A stretch of DNA of 64,000 nucleotides from Thiobacillus sp. (GTDB lineage: Bacteria; Pseudomonadota; Gammaproteobacteria; Burkholderiales; Thiobacillaceae), in NCBI GenBank assembly GCA_024235835.1, contig JACKLQ010000001.1, positions 558,001 through 622,000 on the forward strand. Reading direction: 5' to 3'. Position 1 is the stretch's first letter; the number at the start of each line of letters is the position of its first letter. This document shows, piece after piece, positions 24,404-33,314 of the stretch. The notes under the pieces are model-generated. The model searched no databases, was not told the DNA's origin, and worked only from the letters and a program-made list of their open reading frames with translations. A program made the translations under genes and the position numbers.

Positions 24404-26809
24404 TCAGCCGGCAAACACCAGCCTGGCCACGTCCCGGTAATGCTTGACGAAGTGGGCTTCCAGGCCCGCCTTCACGTAATCCGGCAGGCGCTCGAAGTCC
24501 GGCTGGTTGGCGGCGGGCAGGATCAGCTCGTGGATGCCGACCCGCTTGGCGGCGATGACCTTCTCCCGGATGCCCCCCACGGGCAGCACCTTGCCGGTGA
24601 GGGTGAGCTCGCCGGTCATGGCCAGGGGGCGATCGATCTTCTGGTTGCGGGCCAGGGACAGCAGAGCCGTGGCCATGGTGATGCCGGCGCTGGGCCCATC
24701 CTTGGGGGTGGCGCCTTCCGGCACGTGCAGGTGCACGAAGGCCTCGTCGAAGAACTTCACGTCCGCCTGGTAAAGCTTCAAGTGGCTGGAGATGTAGCTG
24801 TAGGCGATTTCGGCGGATTCCTTCATCACGTCCCCCAGCTGGCCGGTGAGCTTGAAGCCCCGGTTGAGGGTGTGGACCTTGGTGGCCTCGATGGTGAGGG
24901 TGGCGCCCCCCAGGGGCGTCCAGGCCAGGCCGGTGATGACGCCCACGCCGGTCATGGGCTTCTCCGGCAGGTAGGGCGGGTCGGTGAGGAAGGTGTCCAG
25001 GTTGTCGGTGTTGACGTGGAGTTTGTCCGCTTCCTGGCGCACGATCTTCACCACGGACTTGCGGATGACCTTGCCCAGGTTCATCTCCAGCTGGCGCACC
25101 CCCGCTTCCCGGGCGTAGCCCTCGATGATCTTGCGTATGGCGGCGGCGGTGATGCTGACCTGGCCCCGCTTGAGCCCCGACTTCTTGAGCTGTTTGGGCC
25201 ACAGGTGGTGGCGGGCGATGGCCACCTTCTCCTCCATGAGATAGCCGGAGAGGCGGATGGTCTCCATGCGGTCCAGCAAAGGCGCTGGAATGGTGTCCAG
25301 CTGGTTGGCTGTGCAGATGAACAGGGTCTTCGAAAGGTCGAAGCGCACGTCCAGGTAGTGGTCCAGGAATTCGCTGTTCTGCTCCGGGTCCAGCACCTCC
25401 AGCAGGGCGCTGGCCGGGTCCCCCTGGTAGGAGGCGCCGATCTTGTCCACCTCGTCCAGCATGATCACCGGGTTCTGGGACTCCACCTCCTTGATGGCCT
25501 GGATGAACTTGCCCGGCAGGGCGCCGATGTAGGTGCGGCGGTGGCCCTTGATCTCGGCCTCGTCCCGCATGCCGCCCACGGAAAAGCGATAGAACTTGCG
25601 CCCCAGGGCCCGGGCCACGGACCGGCCGATGGAGGTCTTGCCCACCCCCGGCGGCCCCACCAGCAACAGGATGGAGCCCGCCACCTCCCCCTTCATGGCG
25701 CCCACGGCCAGGAACTCGATGATGCGTTCCTTCACGTCGTCCAGGCCGTCGTGGTCGGCGTCCAGGATCTTGCGGGCCCGGGCCAGGTCCAGCTTGTCGC
25801 GGGTGTACTTGCCCCAGGGCAGGCAGGTGAGCCAGTCCAGGTAGTTGCGGGTGACGGTGTACTCGGGGGAGCCGTGCTCCAGGCCCGAGAGCTTGGTCAT
25901 CTCCTCGTCGATCTTCTTCTCCGCATGGGGCGGCAGCTTCAGCTTCTTCACCCGGCCCCGGTACAGGTCCAGGTCCACGGTGCGGTCGTCTTTGGCGATG
26001 CCCAGTTCCTGCTGGATGGCCTTCAGCTGCTGGCGCAGGAAGAACTCCCGCTGCTGCTGGGTCATCTTCTCTTCCACCTTGGCGCGGATCTGGGTCTGGA
26101 GCTTGGCCACCTCCAGTTCCTTCTTGATCAGCACCAGCACCTTCTGCATGCGCTTGCGCAGGTTGAAGGCCTCCAGCACCTCCTGGAGCTTTTCCTTGGG
26201 GGCGGTGGTGAGGCTGGCGGCAAAGTCCGTGAGCAGGGCCGGCTCATTGGGCGAAAACCGGTTGAGGAAAAACTTGAGTTCCTCTGAATAAAGGGGGTTG
26301 AGGGGCATCAACTCCTTGATGGCGTTGATGATGGCCAGGGCGTAGGCCTTGGTCTCCTCCTCCGTGGTGTTGAGCTGGCGCGATTCGGCCGGATAGGTCA
26401 CCCGGGCGAAATAGGGTGGCTTGGGCGACAGCCATTCCTGCACCTTGAAGCGGGTGATGCCTTCGGCGATGAACTGGATCTTGCCCTCGGAGCGCATGGG
26501 GTGATGCATGCGCACCAGGGTGCCCACGCCATAAAAATCCTCCGGCCGGGCGTCGTCGGAGGAATCTCCATGCACGCACACCAGGCCCACCAGGTGGTGG
26601 CCGGCGTCGCCGATGCGCTTCACGGATTCCATCCAGGGCCCCTCGTTCATGATCAGGGGCAGGGTCTGGGCCGGGAAGAAGGGCTTCTCCGTCAGGGGCA
26701 GGATATAGATGGCGGAAGGCAGGGTCTGGGCCGGCAGGTTGGGCGTGCCGCTGCCCTCCTCGGCCGGTCCGACGATCTCGCCTTCGATGGGGGTGGTGTC
26801 TTCGGTCAT
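24404..26809 (-). CDS. lon: ATP-dependent protease Lon
   Basis: Protein of 801 aa, full family length. The order is an N-terminal substrate-binding LON domain, a coiled linker, and the AAA+ module with Walker A GPPGVGKTSIGRSVA and Walker B VIMLDEVDKIG. The C-terminal protease domain has the Ser/Lys dyad: Ser707 in KDGPSAGITMA and Lys750 in IREKVIAAKR, 43 residues apart as in E. coli Lon. It degrades misfolded and regulatory proteins, including many antitoxins, and a toxin-antitoxin pair sits directly upstream. No sigma-32-type promoter was recognised in the short upstream gap. Confidence 0.97.
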   Translation of the reverse strand: MTEDTTPIEGEIVGPAEEGSGTPNLPAQTLPSAIYILPLTEKPFFPAQTLPLIMNEGPWMESVKRIGDAGHHLVGLVCVHGDSSDDARPEDFYGVGTLVRMHHPMRSEGKIQFIAEGITRFKVQEWLSPKPPYFARVTYPAESRQLNTTEEETKAYALAIINAIKELMPLNPLYSEELKFFLNRFSPNEPALLTDFAASLTTAPKEKLQEVLEAFNLRKRMQKVLVLIKKELEVAKLQTQIRAKVEEKMTQQQREFFLRQQLKAIQQELGIAKDDRTVDLDLYRGRVKKLKLPPHAEKKIDEEMTKLSGLEHGSPEYTVTRNYLDWLTCLPWGKYTRDKLDLARARKILDADHDGLDDVKERIIEFLAVGAMKGEVAGSILLLVGPPGVGKTSIGRSVARALGRKFYRFSVGGMRDEAEIKGHRRTYIGALPGKFIQAIKEVESQNPVIMLDEVDKIGASYQGDPASALLEVLDPEQNSEFLDHYLDVRFDLSKTLFICTANQLDTIPAPLLDRMETIRLSGYLMEEKVAIARHHLWPKQLKKSGLKRGQVSITAAAIRKIIEGYAREAGVRQLEMNLGKVIRKSVVKIVRQEADKLHVNTDNLDTFLTDPPYLPEKPMTGVGVITGLAWTPLGGATLTIEATKVHTLNRGFKLTGQLGDVMKESAEIAYSYISSHLKLYQADVKFFDEAFVHLHVPEGATPKDGPSAGITMATALLSLARNQKIDRPLAMTGELTLTGKVLPVGGIREKVIAAKRVGIHELILPAANQPDFERLPDYVKAGLEAHFVKHYRDVARLVFAG

Positions 26810-26862
26810 GCTTCTATTTGTAGGCTGTGCCAGTTACATGGGTATGGCCGAAGGGCGGTGTT

Positions 26863-27285
26863 TCAAGCCAGCCGTGCACCGAAAGGATTAACAGCTTTCA
26901 CCCCACCATAATCCTGGCCATCGCCCAGGTCTTCCGAATAGAGGACCGTAGCGCCCAGGCGTGTTGCTGCTGCGACAATGGCGGCGTCCCAATAAGCTAT
27001 CCGGTAGCGCGCCTTGACGCGCAGCGCCTCCAGCATCAGCGCAACATCGTTTTCCACCATCGGACGCAGGGCCAGCTGACGTATCGCGGACTCCGCGTCC
27101 TCATGTGTCATGGCAGGTGCAGAACCCCGCGTGGCATTGACGAAGAACTCCTGCAGCACCTGGACGGACAAACCCCAGCCCGAGCCCGCAAGAATATCTC
27201 TGGCAACCCGCTTCTTGAGGGCCTCGGCGGGGTCCGTGGAAATGGCGTACAGAAGGATATTGGTGTCGACGAAGCTAGCGGGCAT
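26863..27285 (-). CDS. PIN-domain toxin (VapC-like ribonuclease)
   Basis: Protein of 140 aa with the acidic active site of PIN nucleases: Asp7 in SFVDTNILLYA, Glu in QVLQEFFVNA near residue 46, Asp in AYWDAAIVAAA near 99 and Asp in YSEDLGDGQ near 118. These bind Mg/Mn and cut RNA. The start overlaps the 3' end of the antitoxin gene by 11 nt, the standard vapBC layout. It lies between trpS and lon on the same strand. The exact target RNA is unknown. Confidence 0.85.
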   Translation of the reverse strand: MPASFVDTNILLYAISTDPAEALKKRVARDILAGSGWGLSVQVLQEFFVNATRGSAPAMTHEDAESAIRQLALRPMVENDVALMLEALRVKARYRIAYWDAAIVAAATRLGATVLYSEDLGDGQDYGGVKAVNPFGARLA

Positions 27286-27505
27286 GGGACTCGTCCCGGC
27301 TCAAGCGGTCACCGGCGCGAAACTCGCGGGCTTGATCCAGGGCTGCGAACAGACTGTTCGCGGCTTCAACCTCGTCACCACGAGAACGGCCGAGGCCGAC
27401 GAGAAAATCCCGCACCAAGGCACTCACGGAGGTATCCCGTTCCGCTGCGGCTATGCGTGCCTGGCGATAGACCTCGTCATCGATTGAAACCGTGATGTTC
27501 TTCAT
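27275..27505 (-). CDS. Ribbon-helix-helix antitoxin
   Basis: About 76 aa. The N terminus MKNITVSIDDEVYRQARIAA followed by TSVSALVRDFL is a ribbon-helix-helix DNA-binding domain. The C-terminal half (AANSLFAALDQAREFRAGDRL) would wrap the PIN toxin. The chosen ATG at 27505 gives the standard RHH start; the upstream extension of six residues is not conserved in style. It is expected to neutralise the toxin and repress the pair. Confidence 0.8.
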   Translation of the reverse strand: MKNITVSIDDEVYRQARIAAAERDTSVSALVRDFLVGLGRSRGDEVEAANSLFAALDQAREFRAGDRLSRDESHAR

Positions 27506-27569
27506 GATCACTCGCAGATTCACAGACTCACATATTCACGGTATCAGTGTAGCACCGACTCCTCACCTG

Positions 27570-28772
27570 TCAGCCGTAGTACAACCCCATGGATTCCCGC
27601 ACGTCCCGCATGGTCTCCCGGGCCAGGTCCCGGGCCTTCTCGCAGCCGTCGGCGATGACATTCTTCACCGTGTCAGGGTCCTGGGTATAGGCCCGGGCCC
27701 GCTCCTGGATGGGAGCCAGTTCCTTCAGCACGGCGTCGATGACCGGCTGCTTGCACTCGATGCAGCCGATGCCGGCGGTGGTGCAGCCCTGGCGCACCCA
27801 GGCCTTCACGTCCTCGCCGGAGTAGACCTCGTGCAGCTGCCAGACCGGGCAGCGTCCGGGCTCGCCCGGGTCGGTGCGGCGCACCCGGGCCGGGTCCGTG
27901 GGCATGGTGCGGATCTTCTTGTTCACCGCTTCCGGGTCTTCCCGCAGGGAAATGGTGTTGTTGTAGGACTTGGACATCTTCTGGCCGTCCAGGCCGGGCA
28001 TCCTGGATGCGGCCGTAAGCAGGGCCTCGGGCTCGGTGAGGATCATCTTGCCGCCCCCCTCCAGGTAGCCGTACAGGCGCTCCTTGTCCCCCAGGCTCAG
28101 GTTCTGGGTTTCGGCCAGCATGGCCTTGGCGGAGTCCAGGGCCTCGTCGTCCCCCTCCTGCTGGTAGCGGGTCTTCAACTCCTGGTACAGCTTGGCCTTC
28201 TTGCCGCCAAGTTTCTTCACCGCCGCCTGGGCTTTCTCCTCATAGCCCGGCTCCTTGCCATAAAGGTGGTTGAAGCGGCGGGCGATTTCCCGGGCGAACT
28301 CGATATGGGGCACCTGGTCCTCCCCCACGGGCACCTGGTTGGCCCGGTAGATGAGAATGTCCGCGGATTGCAGCAGGGGGTAGCCCAGGAAGCCGTAGGT
28401 GGACAGATCCTTTTCCGTGAGTTTTTCCTGCTGGTCCTTGTAGGTAGGCACCCTTTCCAGCCAGCCCAGGGGGGTCATCATGGACAGCAGAAGGTGCAGT
28501 TCCGCGTGCTCGATGACCTCGGACTGGATGAACAGGGTGGCCTTGGAGGGATCCACGCCGGCGGCCAGCCAGTCGATGACCATTTCCCAGGTGCTGTCGT
28601 GGATGGTGAGGGGGTTGTCGTAGTGGGTGGTGAGGGCATGCCAGTCGGCCACGAAGAACAGGCACTCGTACTCGTGCTGGAGGCGGATCCAGTTTTTCAG
28701 GACGCCGTGGTAGTGGCCCAGGTGGAGGCTGCCCGTGGGGCGCATGCCTGAGAGAACGCGATCAGCATACAT
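27570..28772 (-). CDS. trpS: Tryptophanyl-tRNA synthetase
   Basis: Protein of 400 aa, class I synthetase charging tRNA-Trp. The HIGH-type motif is SLHLGHYHG near residue 16, and the KMSKS loop is DGQKMSKSYNNTI near residue 230. The 400-residue form, longer than the 334-residue E. coli enzyme because of an inserted segment near residue 150-200, is usual in betaproteobacteria. It lies 15 nt after the site-2 protease gene in a minus-strand series from the PHP phosphatase gene. Confidence 0.96.
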   Translation of the reverse strand: MYADRVLSGMRPTGSLHLGHYHGVLKNWIRLQHEYECLFFVADWHALTTHYDNPLTIHDSTWEMVIDWLAAGVDPSKATLFIQSEVIEHAELHLLLSMMTPLGWLERVPTYKDQQEKLTEKDLSTYGFLGYPLLQSADILIYRANQVPVGEDQVPHIEFAREIARRFNHLYGKEPGYEEKAQAAVKKLGGKKAKLYQELKTRYQQEGDDEALDSAKAMLAETQNLSLGDKERLYGYLEGGGKMILTEPEALLTAASRMPGLDGQKMSKSYNNTISLREDPEAVNKKIRTMPTDPARVRRTDPGEPGRCPVWQLHEVYSGEDVKAWVRQGCTTAGIGCIECKQPVIDAVLKELAPIQERARAYTQDPDTVKNVIADGCEKARDLARETMRDVRESMGLYYG

Positions 28773-28787
28773 AATGTATTCAGCGGG

Positions 28788-29435
28788 TTAGGGAATGATA
28801 TTGAAAATTTTCAAAAGCACTTGCTCCACCGTCTGGTAGAAGGGGCCGATGATCAGGCCCAAAACACCGGTGGCCAGCAGGCCGATGAGAATGAACAGGC
28901 CATAGGGCTCCACCTGGGCCAGCTTGTAGGACCATTTGTGGGGCAGCAGGCTCACGGCGATGCGCCCACCGTCCAGGGGTGGAATGGGCAACAGGTTCAG
29001 GGTGGCCAGGATGGCGTTGATGGTCACGCCCGCCATGCCCATGAGGGCCAGGGGGTGGGAGTAGGCGCTGGGCACGGAAAAGGCGAACTTGATCATGGCG
29101 GCCCAGAACACGGCCATGGCCAGGTTTGCCAGGGGCCCCGCCGCCGCTACCCAGAACATGTCTTTCTTGGGATTGCGCAGGTTGCCGAAGTTCACCGGCA
29201 CGGGCTTGGCCCAACCGAACAGGATGCCTCCCAGGACGATGGTGATGGCGGGGACGATGATGGTGCCCACCAGGTCGATGTGGCGCAGGGGATTCACGCT
29301 GATGCGGCCCATCATCTGGGCGGTGCGGTCGCCGAAGCGCAGGGCGGCATAACCGTGAGCCGCCTCGTGCAGGGTGATGGCGAAGATCACCGGCAATGCG
29401 AACACCGCAATCTTTTGTATCAGGTTAAGTTCCAA
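28788..29435 (-). CDS. Site-2 protease family zinc metalloprotease (membrane)
   Basis: Protein of 215 aa with about five membrane segments. The zinc-binding HEAAH motif is in ITLHEAAHGYAAL near residue 23, and the third ligand region is NLLPIPPLDGGRI near residue 150. There is no PDZ or CBS domain, so it is the minimal S2P form. It is commonly found in this position before trpS. The substrate is unknown, and regulated intramembrane proteolysis is the family role. Confidence 0.9.
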   Translation of the reverse strand: MELNLIQKIAVFALPVIFAITLHEAAHGYAALRFGDRTAQMMGRISVNPLRHIDLVGTIIVPAITIVLGGILFGWAKPVPVNFGNLRNPKKDMFWVAAAGPLANLAMAVFWAAMIKFAFSVPSAYSHPLALMGMAGVTINAILATLNLLPIPPLDGGRIAVSLLPHKWSYKLAQVEPYGLFILIGLLATGVLGLIIGPFYQTVEQVLLKIFNIIP

Positions 29436-29448
29436 CTATAAACCCTTG

Positions 29449-30072
29449 TTAAAAGCCAAGTTTTTCCGGATCACCTGCCCCTGTGCGGAGCAATTCCGGC
29501 GGGTCCACGTGGAGGTCGATGACCGTGGTGGGAGTCAGGCTGCAGAACCCGGACTCCAGTATGACATCCACCCGGTTGCCCAGCCGTTCGTTGATCTCGT
29601 CCGGGTCATTGAGAGGGTACTCGTCCCCCGGCAGCTGCAGGGTCACGGACAGGATGGGTTCTCCCAACTCCTCCAGGAGCATGGCCACCACATGGTTATC
29701 CGGCACCCGCAGGCCGATGGTGCTGCGCTTGGGGTGCTGCAGGCGGCGGGGCACTTCCCGGGTGGCTTCCAGGATGAAGGTGTAGCCACCGGGGGTGGCC
29801 GCCTTGAGGATGCGGTACTGCTTGTTGTCCACCCGGGCATAGCGGGCGATCTCCGACAGGTCCCTGCATACCAGGGTGAAATGGTGCCGGTCGTCCACGC
29901 CCCGGATGAGGCGGATTCGCTCCATGCCTTCCTTGTTGCCGATCATGCAGCCCAGGGCATAGCAGGAGTCCGTGGGATAGACCATGACGCCGCCGCGACG
30001 CAGGATGCGCACCGCCTCCTTGATGAACCGCTCCTGGGGGTTGTCCGGATGCAGGTTGAAGGTCTGTCCCAT
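29449..30072 (-). CDS. yciO: YciO family protein (TsaC/Sua5 paralogue)
   Basis: Protein of 207 aa with the YrdC-like fold. It opens FNLHPDNPQERF and contains GGVMVYPTDSCYALGC, HHFTLVCRDLSE, TPGGYTFILEAT, KRSTIGLRVP and TTVIDL, closely matching the E. coli YciO pattern rather than TsaC. The KxR substrate-binding motif of true TsaC proteins is replaced here by IRGVDDRHHFTL. Activity as a threonylcarbamoyl-AMP synthase is therefore uncertain. Adjacency to a PHP phosphatase/RNase gene mirrors yciO-rnm in E. coli. The start is ATG 30072. Confidence 0.88.
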   Translation of the reverse strand: MGQTFNLHPDNPQERFIKEAVRILRRGGVMVYPTDSCYALGCMIGNKEGMERIRLIRGVDDRHHFTLVCRDLSEIARYARVDNKQYRILKAATPGGYTFILEATREVPRRLQHPKRSTIGLRVPDNHVVAMLLEELGEPILSVTLQLPGDEYPLNDPDEINERLGNRVDVILESGFCSLTPTTVIDLHVDPPELLRTGAGDPEKLGF

Positions 30073-30086
30073 GGCTGCCGCACCAC

Positions 30087-30929
30087 TCACCAACGGGACC
30101 AGACGGGGGTGCAGCGGGAAGGCAGGTGCATGGGCTGCCCCATGATGCTGCCCAGCTCCCGGCCGCCTTCCCCGGGGGCGTGGAAATCCGAGCCCACGGA
30201 GGCCAGCAAACCGAATTCCACCGCCAGGTCGGCAAAATAAGGCACCTGGTCGGAGGGCTGGCTGCCCGTGACCACCTCGATGCCCTCTCCGCCCGCGTCC
30301 CGGAACTCGGCCAGCAGCAGACGAAGTTTTTCTGAACCGAACTTGTAGCGCCCCGGGTGGGCGATGACTGCCTGGCCGCCGGCGGCGTGGATCCAGTTCA
30401 CGGCCTCCTCCAGGCTGGCCCATTCGTGGGACACGTAGCCCGGCTTGCCCTTGACCAGGTATTTCCTGAACACGGTCTTCACGTCCTTCACCACCCCCTC
30501 TTCCACCAGGAAGCGGGCGAAATGCGTCCGGCCGATGAGCTCCGGGTTGATGGCCTGGGCATAGGCACCCTCCAGGGCGCCATGGATGCCGATCCTGGCC
30601 AGTTCCTGGGCCATGCGCTGGGCCCGCAGGCGGCGGCCGCCCCGGTTCTGCGCCAGGCCCTGTCGGAGAACGGCGTCCTCCGGGTTAACGTGCAGGCCCA
30701 CGATGTGTACCGTGGCCTTGCCCCAGGTGATGGAGATTTCCACCCCGGGCACCAGCTTCAGGGCACTTCCTTCCGTGGCCTTGCGCGCATTTCCCAGCCC
30801 GGCAAGCTCGTCGTGATCCGTTAGGGCCAGGAAGTCCACCCCCTGGGCGATGGCCCGCTGCACCAGGGCCACGGGGGTCAGGACACCGTCCGAGGCGGTG
30901 GAATGGCAATGTAGGTCGTATACCGGCAT
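30087..30929 (-). CDS. rnm: PHP-domain phosphoesterase (RNase AM / 3',5'-nucleoside bisphosphatase)
   Basis: Protein of 280 aa. PHP metal motifs: DLHCHSTASDG near residue 5, LTDHDELAGL near 38, PGVEIS near 64, VHIVGLHV near 75, AVIAHPGRY near 190 and SVGSDFHAPGE near 245. Relatives are E. coli RNase AM (YciV/TrpH) and a betaproteobacterial enzyme that removes the 3'-phosphate from 3',5'-bisphosphonucleotides. Start is ATG 30929 (MPVYDLH). It leads the minus-strand series down to trpS and is divergent from yciB. Confidence 0.9.
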   Translation of the reverse strand: MPVYDLHCHSTASDGVLTPVALVQRAIAQGVDFLALTDHDELAGLGNARKATEGSALKLVPGVEISITWGKATVHIVGLHVNPEDAVLRQGLAQNRGGRRLRAQRMAQELARIGIHGALEGAYAQAINPELIGRTHFARFLVEEGVVKDVKTVFRKYLVKGKPGYVSHEWASLEEAVNWIHAAGGQAVIAHPGRYKFGSEKLRLLLAEFRDAGGEGIEVVTGSQPSDQVPYFADLAVEFGLLASVGSDFHAPGEGGRELGSIMGQPMHLPSRCTPVWSRW

Positions 30930-31049
30930 GAACACGCGGCCCCGGACAATTCCCGGCCGCGCCCTTGTGACTGAGCTGGCAATCATAGCAAAATGCCCGC
31001 GCCCGCCCGTTACAGCGTGGGCGTTTTCCAACATTCAGCGGTGATCCAG

Positions 31050-31682
31050 TTGAAATTCCTGTTCGATCTATTCCCCATCATCCTGTTCTTCGTCGCCTAC
31101 GAACTGGGCGAGATGTTCCCGGAACAGGCCAACGCCATCCTGCTGGCCCTGGGCGTGCAACTGGAAAGCGCCACCAAGCCCGGCGTGTTCCTGGCCACCC
31201 TGGTGGCCATCGCGGCCACCTTCATCCAGCTGGGCTGGGCCTGGCTCAAATACCGCAAGATCGACACCATGCTCTGGGTGTCCCTGGTGCTCATCGTCGG
31301 GTTTGGCGGCCTGACCCTGTTCCTCCACGACGAGACCTTCATCAAGTGGAAGCCCACGGTGCTGTACTGGATCTTCGCCCTGGCCCTGGGCCTGGCGCCA
31401 CTGCTTTTCGAGCGCAACCTGATCCGCGTGATGATGGAAAAGCAGCTCAGCCTGCCTGACGAGGTGTGGGCCAAGCTCAACCTGGGCTGGGCAGGTTTCT
31501 TCGCCTTCATGGGCGTGGCCAACCTTTACGTGGCCCTCAACTACTCCACGGACGCCTGGGTCAACTTCAAGATGTTCGGCTCCCTGGGGCTCATGCTGGT
31601 CTTCGTGATCGGCCAGACCCTGTACCTTTCCCGGCACATGGATGCCATGGATGAAAAAGAAGGCATAAAGGAAAAGGAATGA
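31050..31682 (+). CDS. yciB: Septation protein A / YciB inner-membrane protein
   Basis: About 210 aa, hydrophobic, with five to six membrane segments, opening KFLFDLFPIILFFVAYELG. It is an inner-membrane protein linked to cell-envelope synthesis and intracellular septation in Shigella. I chose TTG 31050 because it gives the family N terminus and a GGTGA ribosome-binding site lies 5 nt upstream; GTG 31041 would add three residues. The stop overlaps the yciI ATG (ATGA). Confidence 0.88.
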   Translation: MKFLFDLFPIILFFVAYELGEMFPEQANAILLALGVQLESATKPGVFLATLVAIAATFIQLGWAWLKYRKIDTMLWVSLVLIVGFGGLTLFLHDETFIKWKPTVLYWIFALALGLAPLLFERNLIRVMMEKQLSLPDEVWAKLNLGWAGFFAFMGVANLYVALNYSTDAWVNFKMFGSLGLMLVFVIGQTLYLSRHMDAMDEKEGIKEKE

Positions 31683-31984
31683 ACCTGTTTTACGCCATCG
31701 TCGGCGAGGACGTGCCCGACAGTCTGGAAATGCGGCTTTCCGCCCGACCCGCCCACCTGGAACGCCTGAACAGGTTGAAGGACGAAGGCCGCCTGCTGCT
31801 GGCCGGCCCCTTCCCCGCCATCGACAGCCCGGACCCGGGGCCCGCCGGCTTTTCCGGCAGCCTCATCGTCGCTGCCTTCGAAAGCCTGGAAGCGGCCCAG
31901 GCCTGGGCTGACGCCGACCCCTACATGGCAGCGGGGGTATATGCCCGCGTAAGCGTGAAACCCTTCAAGCGGGTGTTGCCTTGA
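31679..31984 (+). CDS. yciI: YciI family protein
   Basis: Protein of 101 aa with a ferredoxin-like fold. It begins NLFYAIVGEDVPDSLEMRL and contains RPAHLERLNRL with the conserved His, the LLLAGPFPAID strand and ADPYMAAGVYARV. YciI proteins resemble muconolactone isomerases, and the reaction in most species is unknown. It sits between yciB and bolA with overlapping starts and stops, so it is co-expressed. Confidence 0.9.
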   Translation: MNLFYAIVGEDVPDSLEMRLSARPAHLERLNRLKDEGRLLLAGPFPAIDSPDPGPAGFSGSLIVAAFESLEAAQAWADADPYMAAGVYARVSVKPFKRVLP

Positions 31985-32259
31985 CCGCGCCAGCAACGGA
32001 CACCATCACGGAAATGAAGGCCCGCCTGGCCGGCCTCGACCCCCAGCATGTGGAGGTCGTGGACGAATCCGCCCTCCACGCGGGCCACGCCGGGGCCCGT
32101 TCCGGTGGCGGGCATTACCAGCTCACCATCATCTCCGCCGCCTTCGCCGGGCAGAACGCCGTGGGCCGCCACCGCCTGATCTACCAGGCCCTGGGAGACC
32201 TGATGCGCGGCCGCGTCCACGCCCTGTCCATCACCGCCCTGACGCCGGAAGAACTCTAG
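31981..32259 (+). CDS. bolA: BolA family protein
   Basis: About 92 aa. The core LDPQHVEVVDESALHAGHAG is followed by HYQLTIISAAFAGQNAVGRHRLIYQALGDLM, with the invariant HAGH and the RHRLIY block. BolA proteins partner monothiol glutaredoxins in Fe-S handling and can act as transcription factors. The TTG at 31981 overlaps the yciI stop (TTGA); ATG 32014 is an alternative, but it would remove the helix normally present before the LDP motif. Confidence 0.88.
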   Translation: MTAPATDTITEMKARLAGLDPQHVEVVDESALHAGHAGARSGGGHYQLTIISAAFAGQNAVGRHRLIYQALGDLMRGRVHALSITALTPEEL

Positions 32260-32330
32260 CCCCGCCGGAACTCCCAGGCCCAATAGACGTCCATCCCGCA
32301 GACATTGTTTTTCCCATGCAAAGGAACACC

Positions 32331-33140
32331 ATGCACCGTTCGCTTCTAGCAGTGCCCCTCCTGGCCAGCCTGGCCTTCTCCGCCCTGGCCGCCGACGCCC
32401 CCGCCCGGCAGGAGGCAGATCCCAAGGCCCCATTCGCCGTGGTGAACGGCGTGGCCATCCCCGCCATCTACGCCGAATTCGTGCGCCAGAACCGCCTGGC
32501 CCGCAACATGCCCGCTGAACTGCTCTCGGAGGAATCCCTGCGGGAAGCCTTGGTGGCTTCGGAACTGATGGTCCAGGAGGCATTGAAAAAGGGCCTGGAC
32601 AAGGAACCCACCGTGGCCGCCGCCCTGGAGTTCCAGCGCCGGGAAATTCTGGGCAAGGCCGCCCTGGAAGACTACGCCCGCAAGAACCCGGTGAGCGAGG
32701 AACTCGTCCAGGCCGAATACGACAAGGCCAAGGTCAAGGCCGGCGAGAAGGAATATCGCGCACGCCATATACTGGTAAAAACCGAAAAGGAAGCGAAGAC
32801 GCTCCTGGCCCAGCTGAAGAAACCCAAGGTCAAGTTCGAGGATCTGGCCAGGAAGTATTCGAAGGACAGCTCCGCCAAGAACGGGGGAGACCTGGACTGG
32901 ACCCTGCCCGCCAACCTGGTGCCGGAATTCGCCCAGGCCATGACCGCCCTGAAGAAAGGGGAGACGTCATCCGTGCCGGTCCAGACCAAGTTCGGCTGGC
33001 ACATCATCCGCCTGGACGACGTGAGGGACCTGGCCTTCCCCCCTTATGACCAGATCAAGGGGCGCATCGCCGGCCAGCTGCAGCAACTGGCCATCCGCCG
33101 GCATCTCCAGGCCCTGCGGGCGGAAGCCAAGGTGGAATAA
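32331..33140 (+). CDS. Periplasmic PpiC/parvulin-type peptidyl-prolyl isomerase
   Basis: About 269 aa with a signal peptide (cleavage after SALA, near residue 20). A SurA-like N-terminal chaperone region (PFAVVNGVAIPAIYAEFV) precedes the parvulin domain: YRARHILVKTEKEAKTLL, FEDLARKYSKDSSAKNGGDL, and FGWHIIRLDDVR. It helps fold exported proteins. Start at 32331 is favoured by AAAGGAA 7 nt upstream; the ATG at 32316 would add five residues. It follows yciB-yciI-bolA on the same strand. Confidence 0.9.
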   Translation: MHRSLLAVPLLASLAFSALAADAPARQEADPKAPFAVVNGVAIPAIYAEFVRQNRLARNMPAELLSEESLREALVASELMVQEALKKGLDKEPTVAAALEFQRREILGKAALEDYARKNPVSEELVQAEYDKAKVKAGEKEYRARHILVKTEKEAKTLLAQLKKPKVKFEDLARKYSKDSSAKNGGDLDWTLPANLVPEFAQAMTALKKGETSSVPVQTKFGWHIIRLDDVRDLAFPPYDQIKGRIAGQLQQLAIRRHLQALRAEAKVE

Positions 33141-33314
33141 GGTAGTTGCAAGTTGCAAGTAAATGCGTAGTTGCCCCGGCGAAGGCCGGGGTTGTGATCT
33201 TCTGTTTGCCTTGAACCGGCCTGTGCCTGAATGACCGTGATATGGCCAGATGCTATGGGTTTTACTTGAAACTTGCGGGCGCGTAGCGCCGACCTTGCCC
33301 CTTGCAACTACCTT
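33141..33314. repeat. Intergenic palindromic element with heptamer ends (copy A)
   Basis: The 174-nt gap is bounded by inverted ends: GGTAGTTGCAAGTTGCAAG at 33141-33159, and a right arm ending CCTTGCCCCTTGCAACTACC at 33293-33312. A 26-bp core at 33272-33297 has the palindrome GGGCGCGTAGCGCCGACC and matches copy B (49398-49423) at 24 of 26 positions. The middle also has a GCCCCGGCGAAGGCCGGGG hairpin near 33174, which could terminate the plus-strand operon. No gene is seen. Confidence 0.75.

Noticed and set aside
24266..26287. 673-residue plus-strand reading frame opposite lon
   Set aside because: It is the antisense of an intact lon gene in GC-rich DNA, with a His/Gly/Val/Leu-rich composition and no family motif.
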